A DNA stretch of 43,331 bases from Clostridia bacterium (GTDB taxonomy: Bacteria > Bacillota_A > Clostridia > Oscillospirales > CAG-272). This document shows, in pieces, positions 9,157-16,292 of the stretch. The notes under the pieces are model-generated. The model saw nothing but the letters and a program-made list of their open reading frames with translations, did no database searches and had not been told where the DNA came from. Position numbers and translations under genes: made by a program. Position 1 is the first letter of the stretch. Every line of letters begins with the position of its first letter. The stretch lies in the NCBI GenBank assembly GCA_017632155.1, contig JAGBRZ010000038.1, positions 1-43,331 of the forward strand, given 5' to 3'.

Positions 9157-9917
9157 TTACTTCTTTTTTCCCCAGTTCTGACCGAATGCCACCATGTTCA
9201 TCATGTACGCCTGTGCGTACAGAGCTTCCTGCTCCTCGCGCTTCTCGTCATCGACCCGGCGCTCCGATTCCGTTTCCAGTTCAATCGGCTTTTCTGGATA
9301 CTCAATCGCCTTGTGCATCCCCTTGGGCCGGAACAGATCGCTGATCGACAGCGCCGACTGCATCGCCTTGAGAACATACGCCCCGTACAGCCACGCCTCA
9401 TCATTCATGCGCTGCTGCCGGATTCGGTCAGCTTTGTAATATGCCCGTACCATCAGCGGATCGCCATACCAGTATTGTTCATACGTCATGCCAATCGCCA
9501 AATAGTACGGGCAATCACGCTCATAAACTTCCGTTATTGTTGACGGTGTTTCCTGTGTTACAGCTCCACCGTCACGCGGGAGTTTTTTACCAGATCCTCT
9601 TCGTCTTGGATGATATTGTTGGCCATAGTTGCCTGACGATACAGATCGACAAGCCGGACGGCAATCTTCTCGGTCAAGCCGCCCATTTTATCAAGGATCT
9701 TACGGGCCTGATCAAGAGAGACATTCCTGTGATTTTTCCGAAACGCATAATAGAACAGCTTCGGAATGTTCACGTTTGGGAAATCAAACGTCTCCTCAAT
9801 CTTATATCCCTGACCCTCAACGAAGCTTACGCTCTCCCGGCTGAAGTCGAGTTCGTACATCTTACCGGTTTCGTTGTCGGTAAGCCGAATCGGTTCAACC
9901 TTTTCAATATCAGCCAT
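9157..9917 (-). CDS. tail assembly chaperone, -1 frameshift fusion (gpGT-like)
   Basis: Joined product read from 9917 to 9582 and then, after a -1 slip at A AAA AAC (9588-9582), from 9582 to 9157: 112 + 141 = 253 aa. The downstream frame is open all the way from the slip site to its stop and has no good ribosome-binding site of its own. The only early start is a TTG at 9501, far inside the region homologous proteins would occupy. The fusion part contains YYLAIGMTYEQYWYGDP and a charged helix rich in E/R. In lambda and many siphophages such a G/GT pair binds the tape measure and recruits tube subunits; both are absent from the virion. Confidence 0.85.
9558..9917 (-). CDS. tail assembly chaperone, unshifted form (gpG-like)
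   Basis: 119 aa. GGAGGGTAACTA precedes the ATG at 9917. It contains KMYELDFSRESVSFVEGQGY and FYYAFRKNHRNVSLDQARKI, a pattern common to Firmicutes phage tail chaperones of about 115-130 aa. It lies between the tail tube and tape measure genes, the canonical place. It ends seven codons after the slippery heptamer, which produces the longer GT form. Confidence 0.85.
   Translation of the reverse strand: MADIEKVEPIRLTDNETGKMYELDFSRESVSFVEGQGYKIEETFDFPNVNIPKLFYYAFRKNHRNVSLDQARKILDKMGGLTEKIAVRLVDLYRQATMANNIIQDEEDLVKNSRVTVEL
9582..9588 (-). promoter_or_regulatory. -1 programmed frameshift slippery heptamer
   Basis: In the mRNA sense the sequence is A AAA AAC in the chaperone reading frame (codons GTA AAA AAC). 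This is the classical X XXY YYZ form. A -1 slip leads into an open frame of 142 codons including the stop. The site is 24 nt before the zero-frame stop. GC-rich sequence follows (TCCCGCGTGACGGTGGAG) but no clear pseudoknot was worked out. Confidence 0.85.
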
Positions 9918-9920
9918 TAG

Positions 9921-10418
9921 TTACCCTCCAAGAACAGTTTCGCTCTGGCCAGTCACACCGGGTTTCGTGGCCCACTGCGGAGCGCTGTTGGGCGTGATAT
10001 ACAGAGTAGTCTCAGCCATCGAGCCGACGGACGCCTCGTTCAGACCGAGAGGCGAGGGATCGCCCTCAAAGAACACGGCATTTTCCAGTTTCGGATGCAC
10101 GACCACAAACCAAGTGGCCTTGTCGGTAGCAGCCGCCGCATCATGAGCGCTGTTGCAGGACGCCCACACGGAGATCAGGTCAGCCGTCAGGTTGGCCGTA
10201 TACTCAAGCGCGCCTCCGAGATCCTTCAGCCCTTCGACATAAGTGCGGTACTCCGTCTCCAGCAGCGTGGTGCTGTCGATAGTCTCAGGAGCCGGGTTGA
10301 AGCTCGGCATCGTCTTGATCTCCGGGATTACCGTGTAACCACTGGTAGGCATCGAGCCTTTGGTCGCTTCGACGCAATAGGCCAGATACATTCCAGCGGT
10401 ACTATAGCGCTGACTCAT
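9921..10418 (-). CDS. major tail tube protein
   Basis: 165 aa. AAAGGA lies about 10 nt before the ATG. The protein has the beta-rich composition and the motif series of Firmicutes phage tube subunits: N-terminal YSTAGMYLAYCVE, a loop with TIDSTTLLETEYRTYVEGLKD (very typical of this family), and a strand-rich end. It is placed between the tail terminator and the chaperones. It polymerises into hexameric rings forming the tail tube. Confidence 0.88.
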   Translation of the reverse strand: MSQRYSTAGMYLAYCVEATKGSMPTSGYTVIPEIKTMPSFNPAPETIDSTTLLETEYRTYVEGLKDLGGALEYTANLTADLISVWASCNSAHDAAAATDKATWFVVVHPKLENAVFFEGDPSPLGLNEASVGSMAETTLYITPNSAPQWATKPGVTGQSETVLGG

Positions 10419-10439
10419 GCTTAATCATTCCTTTCTCAA

Positions 10440-10844
10440 TTAAGAGTTGTGATAGATCCAAAAATCTTTATCAATAATTGCCTCATAACGGCAAACGATC
10501 CTGTAAATAGTCGCGTCGTTTAGGTTGGGGACTTGATTCCGCATCGTTCGGGTGAAACCGATAGAGGCGAATGCGTCATCAAGCGTGGCGGCTATGGCTT
10601 TAGCCTCAGACTTTTTGCCCGAAGCCTTGTCGGAGTACACGTTGCACTCATACATAACGGACACGGCGTTTTCGATGTTCAGCGTTCGATACCGCTGGAC
10701 TACGCTGTTACCGTTCTCCACAATGGACACAGCCGGAAAGGACGGGGGCTTATTCACATAATCGCCGGTCACATACACGCCGGGGTGGGCGGTTCTCAAA
10801 ACATCCGCGACCGCTGAGAAGATGTCATTTTCAAGATCGATCAT
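10440..10844 (-). CDS. tail terminator / tail completion protein
   Basis: 134 aa. It starts MIDLENDIFSAVADVLRTAHPG and overlaps the gp10-like stop by 4 nt (ATGA). The N-terminal helix followed by alternating strands, and the position between the gp10-like protein and tail tube, fit tail terminator proteins (lambda gpU / SPP1 gp17 type). The product likely caps the tail and joins it to the head. Confidence 0.75.
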   Translation of the reverse strand: MIDLENDIFSAVADVLRTAHPGVYVTGDYVNKPPSFPAVSIVENGNSVVQRYRTLNIENAVSVMYECNVYSDKASGKKSEAKAIAATLDDAFASIGFTRTMRNQVPNLNDATIYRIVCRYEAIIDKDFWIYHNS

Positions 10845-11338
10845 GCTTTCAGCTCCTCTTCCACCACTTGCGGCACAGCCATTGCCAGCAACTGAGCCGT
10901 GTCATACATAAACGGTTTTGTCGGCTGGCCCTGTGTGAAATACCAGCGACCGTCTTTCCCCGGCCAGAACCATCCGTCACGGCCATCCTTGGTGGTGATA
11001 TGATGCTCGCCGCCCATGTATGCATAGCCAGCCTCTGCCATAGCGGGGCCGGGATACGGGCTGGCAGCGCCGATAACTCCTGTCCCGAATTCCACAAACG
11101 CGGCATATGGAGAGTCGGTACGCACATACGCTACACGGCCATCCCCGGAAGCTACAATGCTTTCAGCCAAAGCGCCCGTATCCACAGGGACAAGCTCTCT
11201 CGCCCGTTCTTCGCCGTCTCTCGCCAGCCGCCGCACGATCCGCTCGCTGGCTTCCTCTATCGTTTCCTGATAAAGCCGGAGCTTCTCAATCGCTTCGTCA
11301 ACCGACTCTGCGCTCAACTCCAACTGAATAATGGGCAT
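10841..11338 (-). CDS. HK97 gp10-like tail completion protein
   Basis: 165 aa. Residues ~30-90 contain RLARDGEERARELVPVDTGAL and YAAFVEFGTGV, the signature of the HK97-gp10-like family (helix, VDTGxL, then a YAxxVEFGTG strand). A glycine/tryptophan-rich insertion (HITTKDGRDGWFWPGKDG) follows, as in many Firmicutes versions. It is part of the head-tail joining set, between the head-closure protein and tail terminator. Confidence 0.88.
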   Translation of the reverse strand: MPIIQLELSAESVDEAIEKLRLYQETIEEASERIVRRLARDGEERARELVPVDTGALAESIVASGDGRVAYVRTDSPYAAFVEFGTGVIGAASPYPGPAMAEAGYAYMGGEHHITTKDGRDGWFWPGKDGRWYFTQGQPTKPFMYDTAQLLAMAVPQVVEEELKA

Positions 11339-11339
11339 T

Positions 11340-11780
11340 TCAGCTCACCATGACCTTCTTCACAGCAATGCTGATCGAATTCAGACTCTTCGCCACACGC
11401 CGCACTACATAGTCATAAGCCGGTACGGATACCGACACGGGCGTCACATCATCGCCGCCAAGCACGGTTTCGGACTCCTGATAATCAATCGTCACGCCGG
11501 TCGTAAACTCCGGTTCCTTGTCGATAAACAGCACAGAGTTTTCGTCTATTGGACAATCCATATCAGTTGTGACAATAACCTTGTCGTAGTTCTCCAAGTT
11601 GCCGAATTGCTCTGTGTTGGACTGACCAGTTGCCGGAGATATGTTGGCGTACATCAGCACGGGATCTTCATAAGTGATGATCTCCTCGCCGCTGTCGTTG
11701 CCGTACTCGTCAATGATGCGCTCCGTGCCGGAGTAAAGGCAGTAGTAAAACGGCCTCTGATTCCGTTTAAGCGTCTTCAC
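11340..11780 (-). CDS. head closure (stopper) protein
   Basis: 146 aa from a GTG at 11780 that overlaps the connector stop as GTGA, with GGGGTGAT upstream. The frame is open to an ATG at 11795, so a 151-aa form is possible. The sequence KTLKRNQRPFYYCLYSG near the N-terminus and a strand-rich body resemble SPP1 gp16-like head-closure proteins. It follows the gp6-like connector in the usual gene order. Confidence 0.75.
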   Translation of the reverse strand: MKTLKRNQRPFYYCLYSGTERIIDEYGNDSGEEIITYEDPVLMYANISPATGQSNTEQFGNLENYDKVIVTTDMDCPIDENSVLFIDKEPEFTTGVTIDYQESETVLGGDDVTPVSVSVPAYDYVVRRVAKSLNSISIAVKKVMVS

Positions 11781-12094
11781 CGGATCACCCCGCATCTCGG
11801 CGTAAGCTCTTGCAGGAGGCTCGCCGGGAGATCGCCGCTTTCGTACACACGGGAGATCCCGTTCTCCGAATGGCTCTGCTCCCCGTCTGCCCCGCGCTTG
11901 TTGAGGAAATACGCCGCCGCCCTCACTTGGACGCTGCCGTAGCGTTCCAGAACGGACGTCTTGTCGGCCATCTCAAACGGATCGACATAGTGATAGATCG
12001 CGTCCCCAGCCATACTGAGAAAGGCAGAGACTACATCCTCATCCGATTCATCAGTAAGGGCTTCCACCAATACCATCTTTTCTGAGTTTGTCAT
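11777..12094 (-). CDS. head-tail connector (gp6-like adaptor)
   Basis: 105 aa, all-helical. It starts MTNSEKMVLVEALTDESDED and has AAAYFLNKRGADGEQSHSENG, the conserved end region of phage gp6-like head-tail connectors in Firmicutes. The ring formed by this protein sits under the portal. AGGAGGCAGAG precedes the ATG. It overlaps the next gene. Confidence 0.85.
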   Translation of the reverse strand: MTNSEKMVLVEALTDESDEDVVSAFLSMAGDAIYHYVDPFEMADKTSVLERYGSVQVRAAAYFLNKRGADGEQSHSENGISRVYESGDLPASLLQELTPRCGVIR

Positions 12095-12109
12095 CTCTGC
12101 CTCCTCGAT

Positions 12110-12271
12110 TTAGTCCTCGGTCTTCTTGGGCCGTCCACGCCGCTTCGGTGCTTCCACAGGCTCCTCCTCATGAGGGAGTTCCTCGGAAACTGACTTCTCT
12201 TTCGGCGTTACGTCCGCAAGGGTCGTAATGTTTTCGTTCCTCTGCTCTTCAAAGTGCCTGTGAAGCATCAT
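12110..12271 (-). CDS. small basic-tail protein with AT-hook-like end
   Basis: 53 aa. Tandem ATGs at 12271/12268, 14 nt after the capsid gene stop. The body is acidic (EELPHEEEPVEA) and the end is RRGRPKKTED, an AT-hook-like GRP motif. Small proteins of this type often lie between capsid and connector genes in Firmicutes phages, but their role is unknown. A DNA-contacting or capsid-interior role is speculation. Confidence 0.65.
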   Translation of the reverse strand: MMLHRHFEEQRNENITTLADVTPKEKSVSEELPHEEEPVEAPKRRGRPKKTED

Positions 12272-12285
12272 AGCGGCTCACCGCC

Positions 12286-13122
12286 TTACGCGCCGACAGA
12301 CAGCTTGATCATGCCAGCCGGATTCAGCAGATACGGAGCGCAAAGGATGGAGCCAGCCAGCACAGTGGACTGGTTGAGGATATCGCGGTCAGTCTCGATC
12401 ATCGAGCCGCGCTTCATAAACACAGCCAGCGCACCGGGCTTCACGATGTACAGATTGCCAGCGGCCTTGAGCCGGTTGGACACAATGACCTGACAGCCGT
12501 AAGCCATGCCGGCAGCGCCACGGATGCGGATCTCAGCCGCGATCTCAGAGGCGGGAACCCAGTTCTCGCCAAGAAGCTGGGCGTAAAAGTCGGGAGTGAC
12601 GAGAAGGGCTTTCTGACCATCCATGTCCTCGCCAAACTTGGCAAGAGCCAGAGGAATATCGGCGGGAGCCAGAGCGGTGGAGGCGTCGCTGGTCGCATAG
12701 TTCTGCTCAGAAGCGGAGTTCGCAGCCAGAGCAGCAAGCAGAGCGTTATCCATCGCATCGTCGATGGCGGTGGCAACCTGAGTCGCAGCCTCGCCGATGG
12801 GATCGCCGTAGCCGGACAGAACGGCCTCGTCGGTAAGCTGCACAGCCACGCCGTACTTCACGATGGTGACGGAGCTGGTGGACTGAACGAGCTTGCGGAT
12901 GCCGATGTCGTAGCCCTCGGACACGGCAGAAGCAGCGCCGATATAGGAATAGTACGGCAGAGTCACGGTGTTGCCAGCGCGGCCCTGAAGGGTGTAGTCG
13001 ATACGCGCAAGAGGCGCGAAGACCATGTTGTCGGTCAGCTTGGTGTCAATGAGGTCGGCAACGACCTGCGGATTGAACAGGCTGGAAAGATAAGTGCCAG
13101 TGGTGGTATTAACCTGTGCCAT
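12286..13122 (-). CDS. major capsid protein
   Basis: 278 aa. The sequence has the N4-gp56-like / HK97-fold capsid pattern: an N-terminal arm (TYLSSLFNPQVVADLIDTKLTD), a strand with LPYYSYIGAAS, the segment VKYGVAVQLTDEAVLSGYGD, a spine helix ~110-130 (ATQVATAIDDAMDNALLAAL), then MAYGCQVIVSNRL and the C-terminal strands. It directly follows the scaffold gene, as usual. AAAGGATG lies upstream. It forms the icosahedral shell. Confidence 0.92.
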   Translation of the reverse strand: MAQVNTTTGTYLSSLFNPQVVADLIDTKLTDNMVFAPLARIDYTLQGRAGNTVTLPYYSYIGAASAVSEGYDIGIRKLVQSTSSVTIVKYGVAVQLTDEAVLSGYGDPIGEAATQVATAIDDAMDNALLAALAANSASEQNYATSDASTALAPADIPLALAKFGEDMDGQKALLVTPDFYAQLLGENWVPASEIAAEIRIRGAAGMAYGCQVIVSNRLKAAGNLYIVKPGALAVFMKRGSMIETDRDILNQSTVLAGSILCAPYLLNPAGMIKLSVGA

Positions 13123-13147
13123 TGAATATCATCCTTTCATTCATAAT

Positions 13148-13732
13148 TTAAGTCCTCCCCATGAGCTTGTTGTACTCGTCGGGGTGCTTGTTGGCGAACT
13201 CGATACGCTCCATATAACTCAGCCCGTCAAGCTGCTCTTTGGTAAGCGTAGGGCCGTCCGCGCCGCCAACGCCGGGTGAAGGGATCTTGCCGTACTCCAA
13301 ACGGAGCGCCTTTTCCTTGGCCGTCCACGCTTTCTGAAGAGCCGTCAGAGCCGCGTCCGCATCCTCCGCGCCGTACAGATACTCAGCCACAGAGGTCGCT
13401 GCGGCCTCGTCGCCGACAAAGCCCATGACCTTCTTGGACATCTCTGCCACGGCAAAGCGCTTGCGGAGCGTGTTCAGCTCATTCTGCATGGCCTCTTCAG
13501 CCACTCGCTTCTCCTCGGCGGCAATTTCCTCCGCACTCTGCTTCGCCCGGAGCTGCTTCTTCATGGAAGCCGCTTCGCTCGTCGCTTTATCAAGCGCGGC
13601 TTTCTGCTTGGCCAGTTCGGCCTTGAGTTTAGTAAGCTCTGTGTTGTCCGCACCGGCTTCCGTCTCAACAGTTTCCACCTCGGTGGTGTCAATGTTTTCG
13701 CCCTGATTGATGTTGGTATCAAGTTCTGCCAT
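13148..13732 (-). CDS. capsid scaffolding protein
   Basis: 194 aa, with GGAGAAACACT-ATG. Residues ~33-95 form a long coiled coil (TKLKAELAKQKAALDKATSE), preceded by an acidic tail. The C-terminus LSYMERIEFANKHPDEYNKLM resembles the capsid-binding end of GP20/DUF4355-type scaffolds. It lies just before the capsid gene. It likely templates the procapsid and is lost before packaging. The 139 nt between it and the glycosyltransferase gene contain only a weak hairpin (CTTGC/GCAAG) and no convincing gene. Confidence 0.88.
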   Translation of the reverse strand: MAELDTNINQGENIDTTEVETVETEAGADNTELTKLKAELAKQKAALDKATSEAASMKKQLRAKQSAEEIAAEEKRVAEEAMQNELNTLRKRFAVAEMSKKVMGFVGDEAAATSVAEYLYGAEDADAALTALQKAWTAKEKALRLEYGKIPSPGVGGADGPTLTKEQLDGLSYMERIEFANKHPDEYNKLMGRT

Positions 13733-13871
13733 AGTGTTTCTCCTTTGCGCTTTATAGGTGATCTCCCACCATTCATATTTGCGTTTAGCTTGTACAGCGC
13801 GGTTCTCTCCGCTCTATGTGCGCTTTTTTAGACTTGCATCTCCGCAAGTGATATAGCAAACGGTTGCCCGT

Positions 13872-14555
13872 TTATATCCTTATCTGATCCCACGGCATAT
13901 CGCGGTACATCGTCACCAACGGATGATCTTGCCATCTCTTGATCGCCGCGAAATGAACAATCTTCGGCGTGGTAGTCGGATCGGTGTACGCGTTCTGGTT
14001 GTAGTCGCTCGGCATCACCAGCATCCCGCCTTGGCATCTCTCGGCGATGCAATCTTGTTCATTAAAGCCATAGCGGACGGTGTTCAGCGCTTCAATCAAT
14101 TCATCGCCCTTGCCGTCATCGCGCAACTTGCGAAGATTAAGAAGCATTACGCCGCAGTTGACATACAACCGATACCGAGACTTAAACGGCTCTTTTGCCG
14201 CCGCAAGCCAGTAATCATCCAGCGGCAAGTTCCAAAGCTCGGAGATGTCCTTTGCCACGATAGTGTCAACATCCAAAGAGAGGATCCTGTCGATATTTGG
14301 AAAAACGCGATGAAGAGCTGCCCTCATCAGCACCATATATGTCCAGCCGTTATTGAAATTTGGGCCGTCAGGCTTAAACCAATACTGGTCGCTGATGTTA
14401 ATACACTCTACGCAATCCGGCAGTTCATACGGGAACTTATCGTCCTCAATCAGCAGATACACGCGGTCAACATCAGAATTGTGCAGGAGCGACTTCAAGG
14501 CCGGAATCATGTCTTCATACAGATTGCGCGTTCCACAGTAAACAGCCGCTTTCAT
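13872..14555 (-). CDS. glycosyltransferase family 8-like
   Basis: 227 aa. GAGGTG lies 8 nt before the ATG. GT-A fold signatures: N-terminal strand AAVYCGTRNLYEDM, the DxD motif SLDVDT (D95, D97), the family-8 loop VNCGVMLLNL (~132-141), FNEQD (~164-168) and the late VHFAAIKRW (H201), which supplies a metal ligand in the family. It transfers a sugar from a nucleotide-sugar donor, probably to a virion or host-surface acceptor. It sits between a family-2 glycosyltransferase and the scaffold gene, breaking the usual head-gene order, so it may be a late-inserted (moron) pair. The acceptor is unknown. Confidence 0.88.
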   Translation of the reverse strand: MKAAVYCGTRNLYEDMIPALKSLLHNSDVDRVYLLIEDDKFPYELPDCVECINISDQYWFKPDGPNFNNGWTYMVLMRAALHRVFPNIDRILSLDVDTIVAKDISELWNLPLDDYWLAAAKEPFKSRYRLYVNCGVMLLNLRKLRDDGKGDELIEALNTVRYGFNEQDCIAERCQGGMLVMPSDYNQNAYTDPTTTPKIVHFAAIKRWQDHPLVTMYRDMPWDQIRI

Positions 14556-14557
14556 AC

Positions 14558-15544
14558 TCAGCGCACCTCCGTCTGAATCCGCTTGATGAACTCCTTCAAC
14601 GTCTCGCGCTCCATCAGCATCCCGTTCTTATAAGCCGTGGCTCTGGCCGTATTGGCGATCTCGGCTATCTCGCCGTTGGTGCAATCGTTGAACACCGCGC
14701 CGTACAGATCGCTGAACTGCTTAAACGCTTTCTCTGCTTTCCGCAGATGCTTTGCGTTTTTCGCCACATGATAGGAGGTCTTCTGAAAGTCGTAATAGCT
14801 GTTTAGTACCGTCATGCAGACCGAAGTGCGGAACTCTTCCTCATAGCCCCGCTCCTTAAGCTGCTTGCACAGTCCGATGCGCGTCTGCATCACGTTCTCA
14901 TAGGTCTTCAGCACGAAGTCTTCCCTGTCGCTCCTGACCGTGCTGTTATCGTTCCAGCGCCACAGATAGAACGGCGTATCAATCCACTTTTTCTTGCCCT
15001 CATGCTCTGCCGTGATGAAAACCAGCATATTGAAGTAGCCGTCCTCATGGAGCGTCATAGCCGGGTCAAACCGAAGGTCATGGTCAAGCAGGAACTGCCG
15101 CCGATACACTTTGCCGTGCATGAACGTGAGATCCCTGTCGTGCCGGACAATAGTCATGGTGTTATCAGTCGAATAGGTTTCCTCCACAAAGTTGGAAACG
15201 CAGTAGTCGAACCCCTCCTGCATTGCGCTGAACACCAGATGCAGTCCGTAATTGCTCAGAAAGCCGTCATCAATATCGCAGAACATCACATAGTCGGCGT
15301 CGCTCATATCCAGCCCGTAATTCCGGGCAGCGGACACGCCGCCATGTTCCTTGATGAGATAGTCGATCTTGTACGGGTACGCCTCAAGCAGTTGCCTGTC
15401 TATGGGATTGAAGCCGCCGTCATCCACAACGATCACACGGATGTTGTTGAATGAAAGCCCTCTCTGAAGCGCAATGCTATCGAAAAGGTAGTGGCAGACT
15501 TCCCACGGCTCTTTATAGTGCGGAACGATAAGATCTAACGTCAT
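14558..15544 (-). CDS. glycosyltransferase family 2-like
   Basis: 328 aa from the ATG at 15544 (AGGAGA upstream; a TTG at 15550 is also in frame). Family-2 GT-A signatures: LIVPHYKEPWE (6-14), VVDDGG (39-44), EHGGVSAARNYGLDM (67-80), the DxD-type FCDIDD (88-93), and LHEDGYFN further on, supplying the general-base aspartate region. The last ~120 residues are helical with no clear family. It probably acts with the adjacent family-8 enzyme on one acceptor, such as capsid or tail protein or host wall polymer. Confidence 0.9.
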   Translation of the reverse strand: MTLDLIVPHYKEPWEVCHYLFDSIALQRGLSFNNIRVIVVDDGGFNPIDRQLLEAYPYKIDYLIKEHGGVSAARNYGLDMSDADYVMFCDIDDGFLSNYGLHLVFSAMQEGFDYCVSNFVEETYSTDNTMTIVRHDRDLTFMHGKVYRRQFLLDHDLRFDPAMTLHEDGYFNMLVFITAEHEGKKKWIDTPFYLWRWNDNSTVRSDREDFVLKTYENVMQTRIGLCKQLKERGYEEEFRTSVCMTVLNSYYDFQKTSYHVAKNAKHLRKAEKAFKQFSDLYGAVFNDCTNGEIAEIANTARATAYKNGMLMERETLKEFIKRIQTEVR

Positions 15545-15668
15545 ACACAATCTCCTCTAACGGGATATAAGTGGCGGTTGTAAGTCTCCCCAAGTGCCAT
15601 GCCACACACTCAGGCAAGCCGACTGAGCCGCCGCAGTCGTTGAAAGGAGGAAGAAGAAAATGAGCAAA

Positions 15669-16292
15669 TTAATCAAACACGGGCGTCAGGATGCACCGGC
15701 ATCTGAAATGAGGGGCAGGAGGAACCTTGTCGATTGGGTAGATGTTGCCGTCGCGCTTTTCACACACGCGGCACACCCGTTCATCGTCTTCAGCCGTCCA
15801 GCGCACCTTCTTAACTCCGGCGTCGGCGTACCCTTGCAGCGTCGCCCTGATCACGGCGTTGTCCGCATACTGTGCAAGCTGCTGGCTCAGATAGCGGAGC
15901 GCCCGGTCAACCTCTTCGTTCTTGTTGTGGGACGCAATCACGGCCTCAACAAAGCGGTCTTTCTTTCGCTCTATCTCAGCCGTAAAGCGGTAAAGCGTTA
16001 CCTCGTCGTAGTCCTCCAGCATATCGAGTATCCAGTCCTCGGTAATGCTGTCTTCCGCACGTTCCTCGGCTTCTTTCGGGTCTATCCCAGCCAGAATCAA
16101 GGCCGCGATATAGGCGTCCCACGCAATCTGTAAGTATCGGCGCTTTGCGATCCTGACCGCATCGTCGTACACCGTCGTGATAAGCCGAAACACGTTCAGT
16201 TCGTCGAACTTCAGCGTCTTCAGCCGATCAAACGCCCGGAGGTTGCGACGGTTCATGTCCTTGATGGCGCGGTCAGCCGACTTGAAATTCAC
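15669..16292 (-). CDS. minor head protein (SPP1 gp7 / Mu F-like)
   Basis: 207 aa from a GTG that overlaps the portal stop (GTGA). The body is helical (VYDDAVRIAKRRYLQIAWDAY). The C-terminus has the gp7 family hallmark: WTAEDDERVCRVCEKRDG then PPAPHFRCRCILTPVF, with Cys and His that may bind metal. In SPP1 this protein binds the portal inside the head and affects DNA ejection. Its place directly after the portal is canonical. A 124-nt gap to the next gene holds a weak hairpin (CGACTG/CAGTCG) and no gene. Confidence 0.9.
   Translation of the reverse strand: MNFKSADRAIKDMNRRNLRAFDRLKTLKFDELNVFRLITTVYDDAVRIAKRRYLQIAWDAYIAALILAGIDPKEAEERAEDSITEDWILDMLEDYDEVTLYRFTAEIERKKDRFVEAVIASHNKNEEVDRALRYLSQQLAQYADNAVIRATLQGYADAGVKKVRWTAEDDERVCRVCEKRDGNIYPIDKVPPAPHFRCRCILTPVFD

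Noticed and set aside
15660..16133. Plus-strand frame with a good AAGGAGGAAGAAGAAA-ATG start
   Set aside because: It lies fully opposite the gp7-like head gene, whose protein has clear family motifs; the purine-rich stretch is in the gap between genes.
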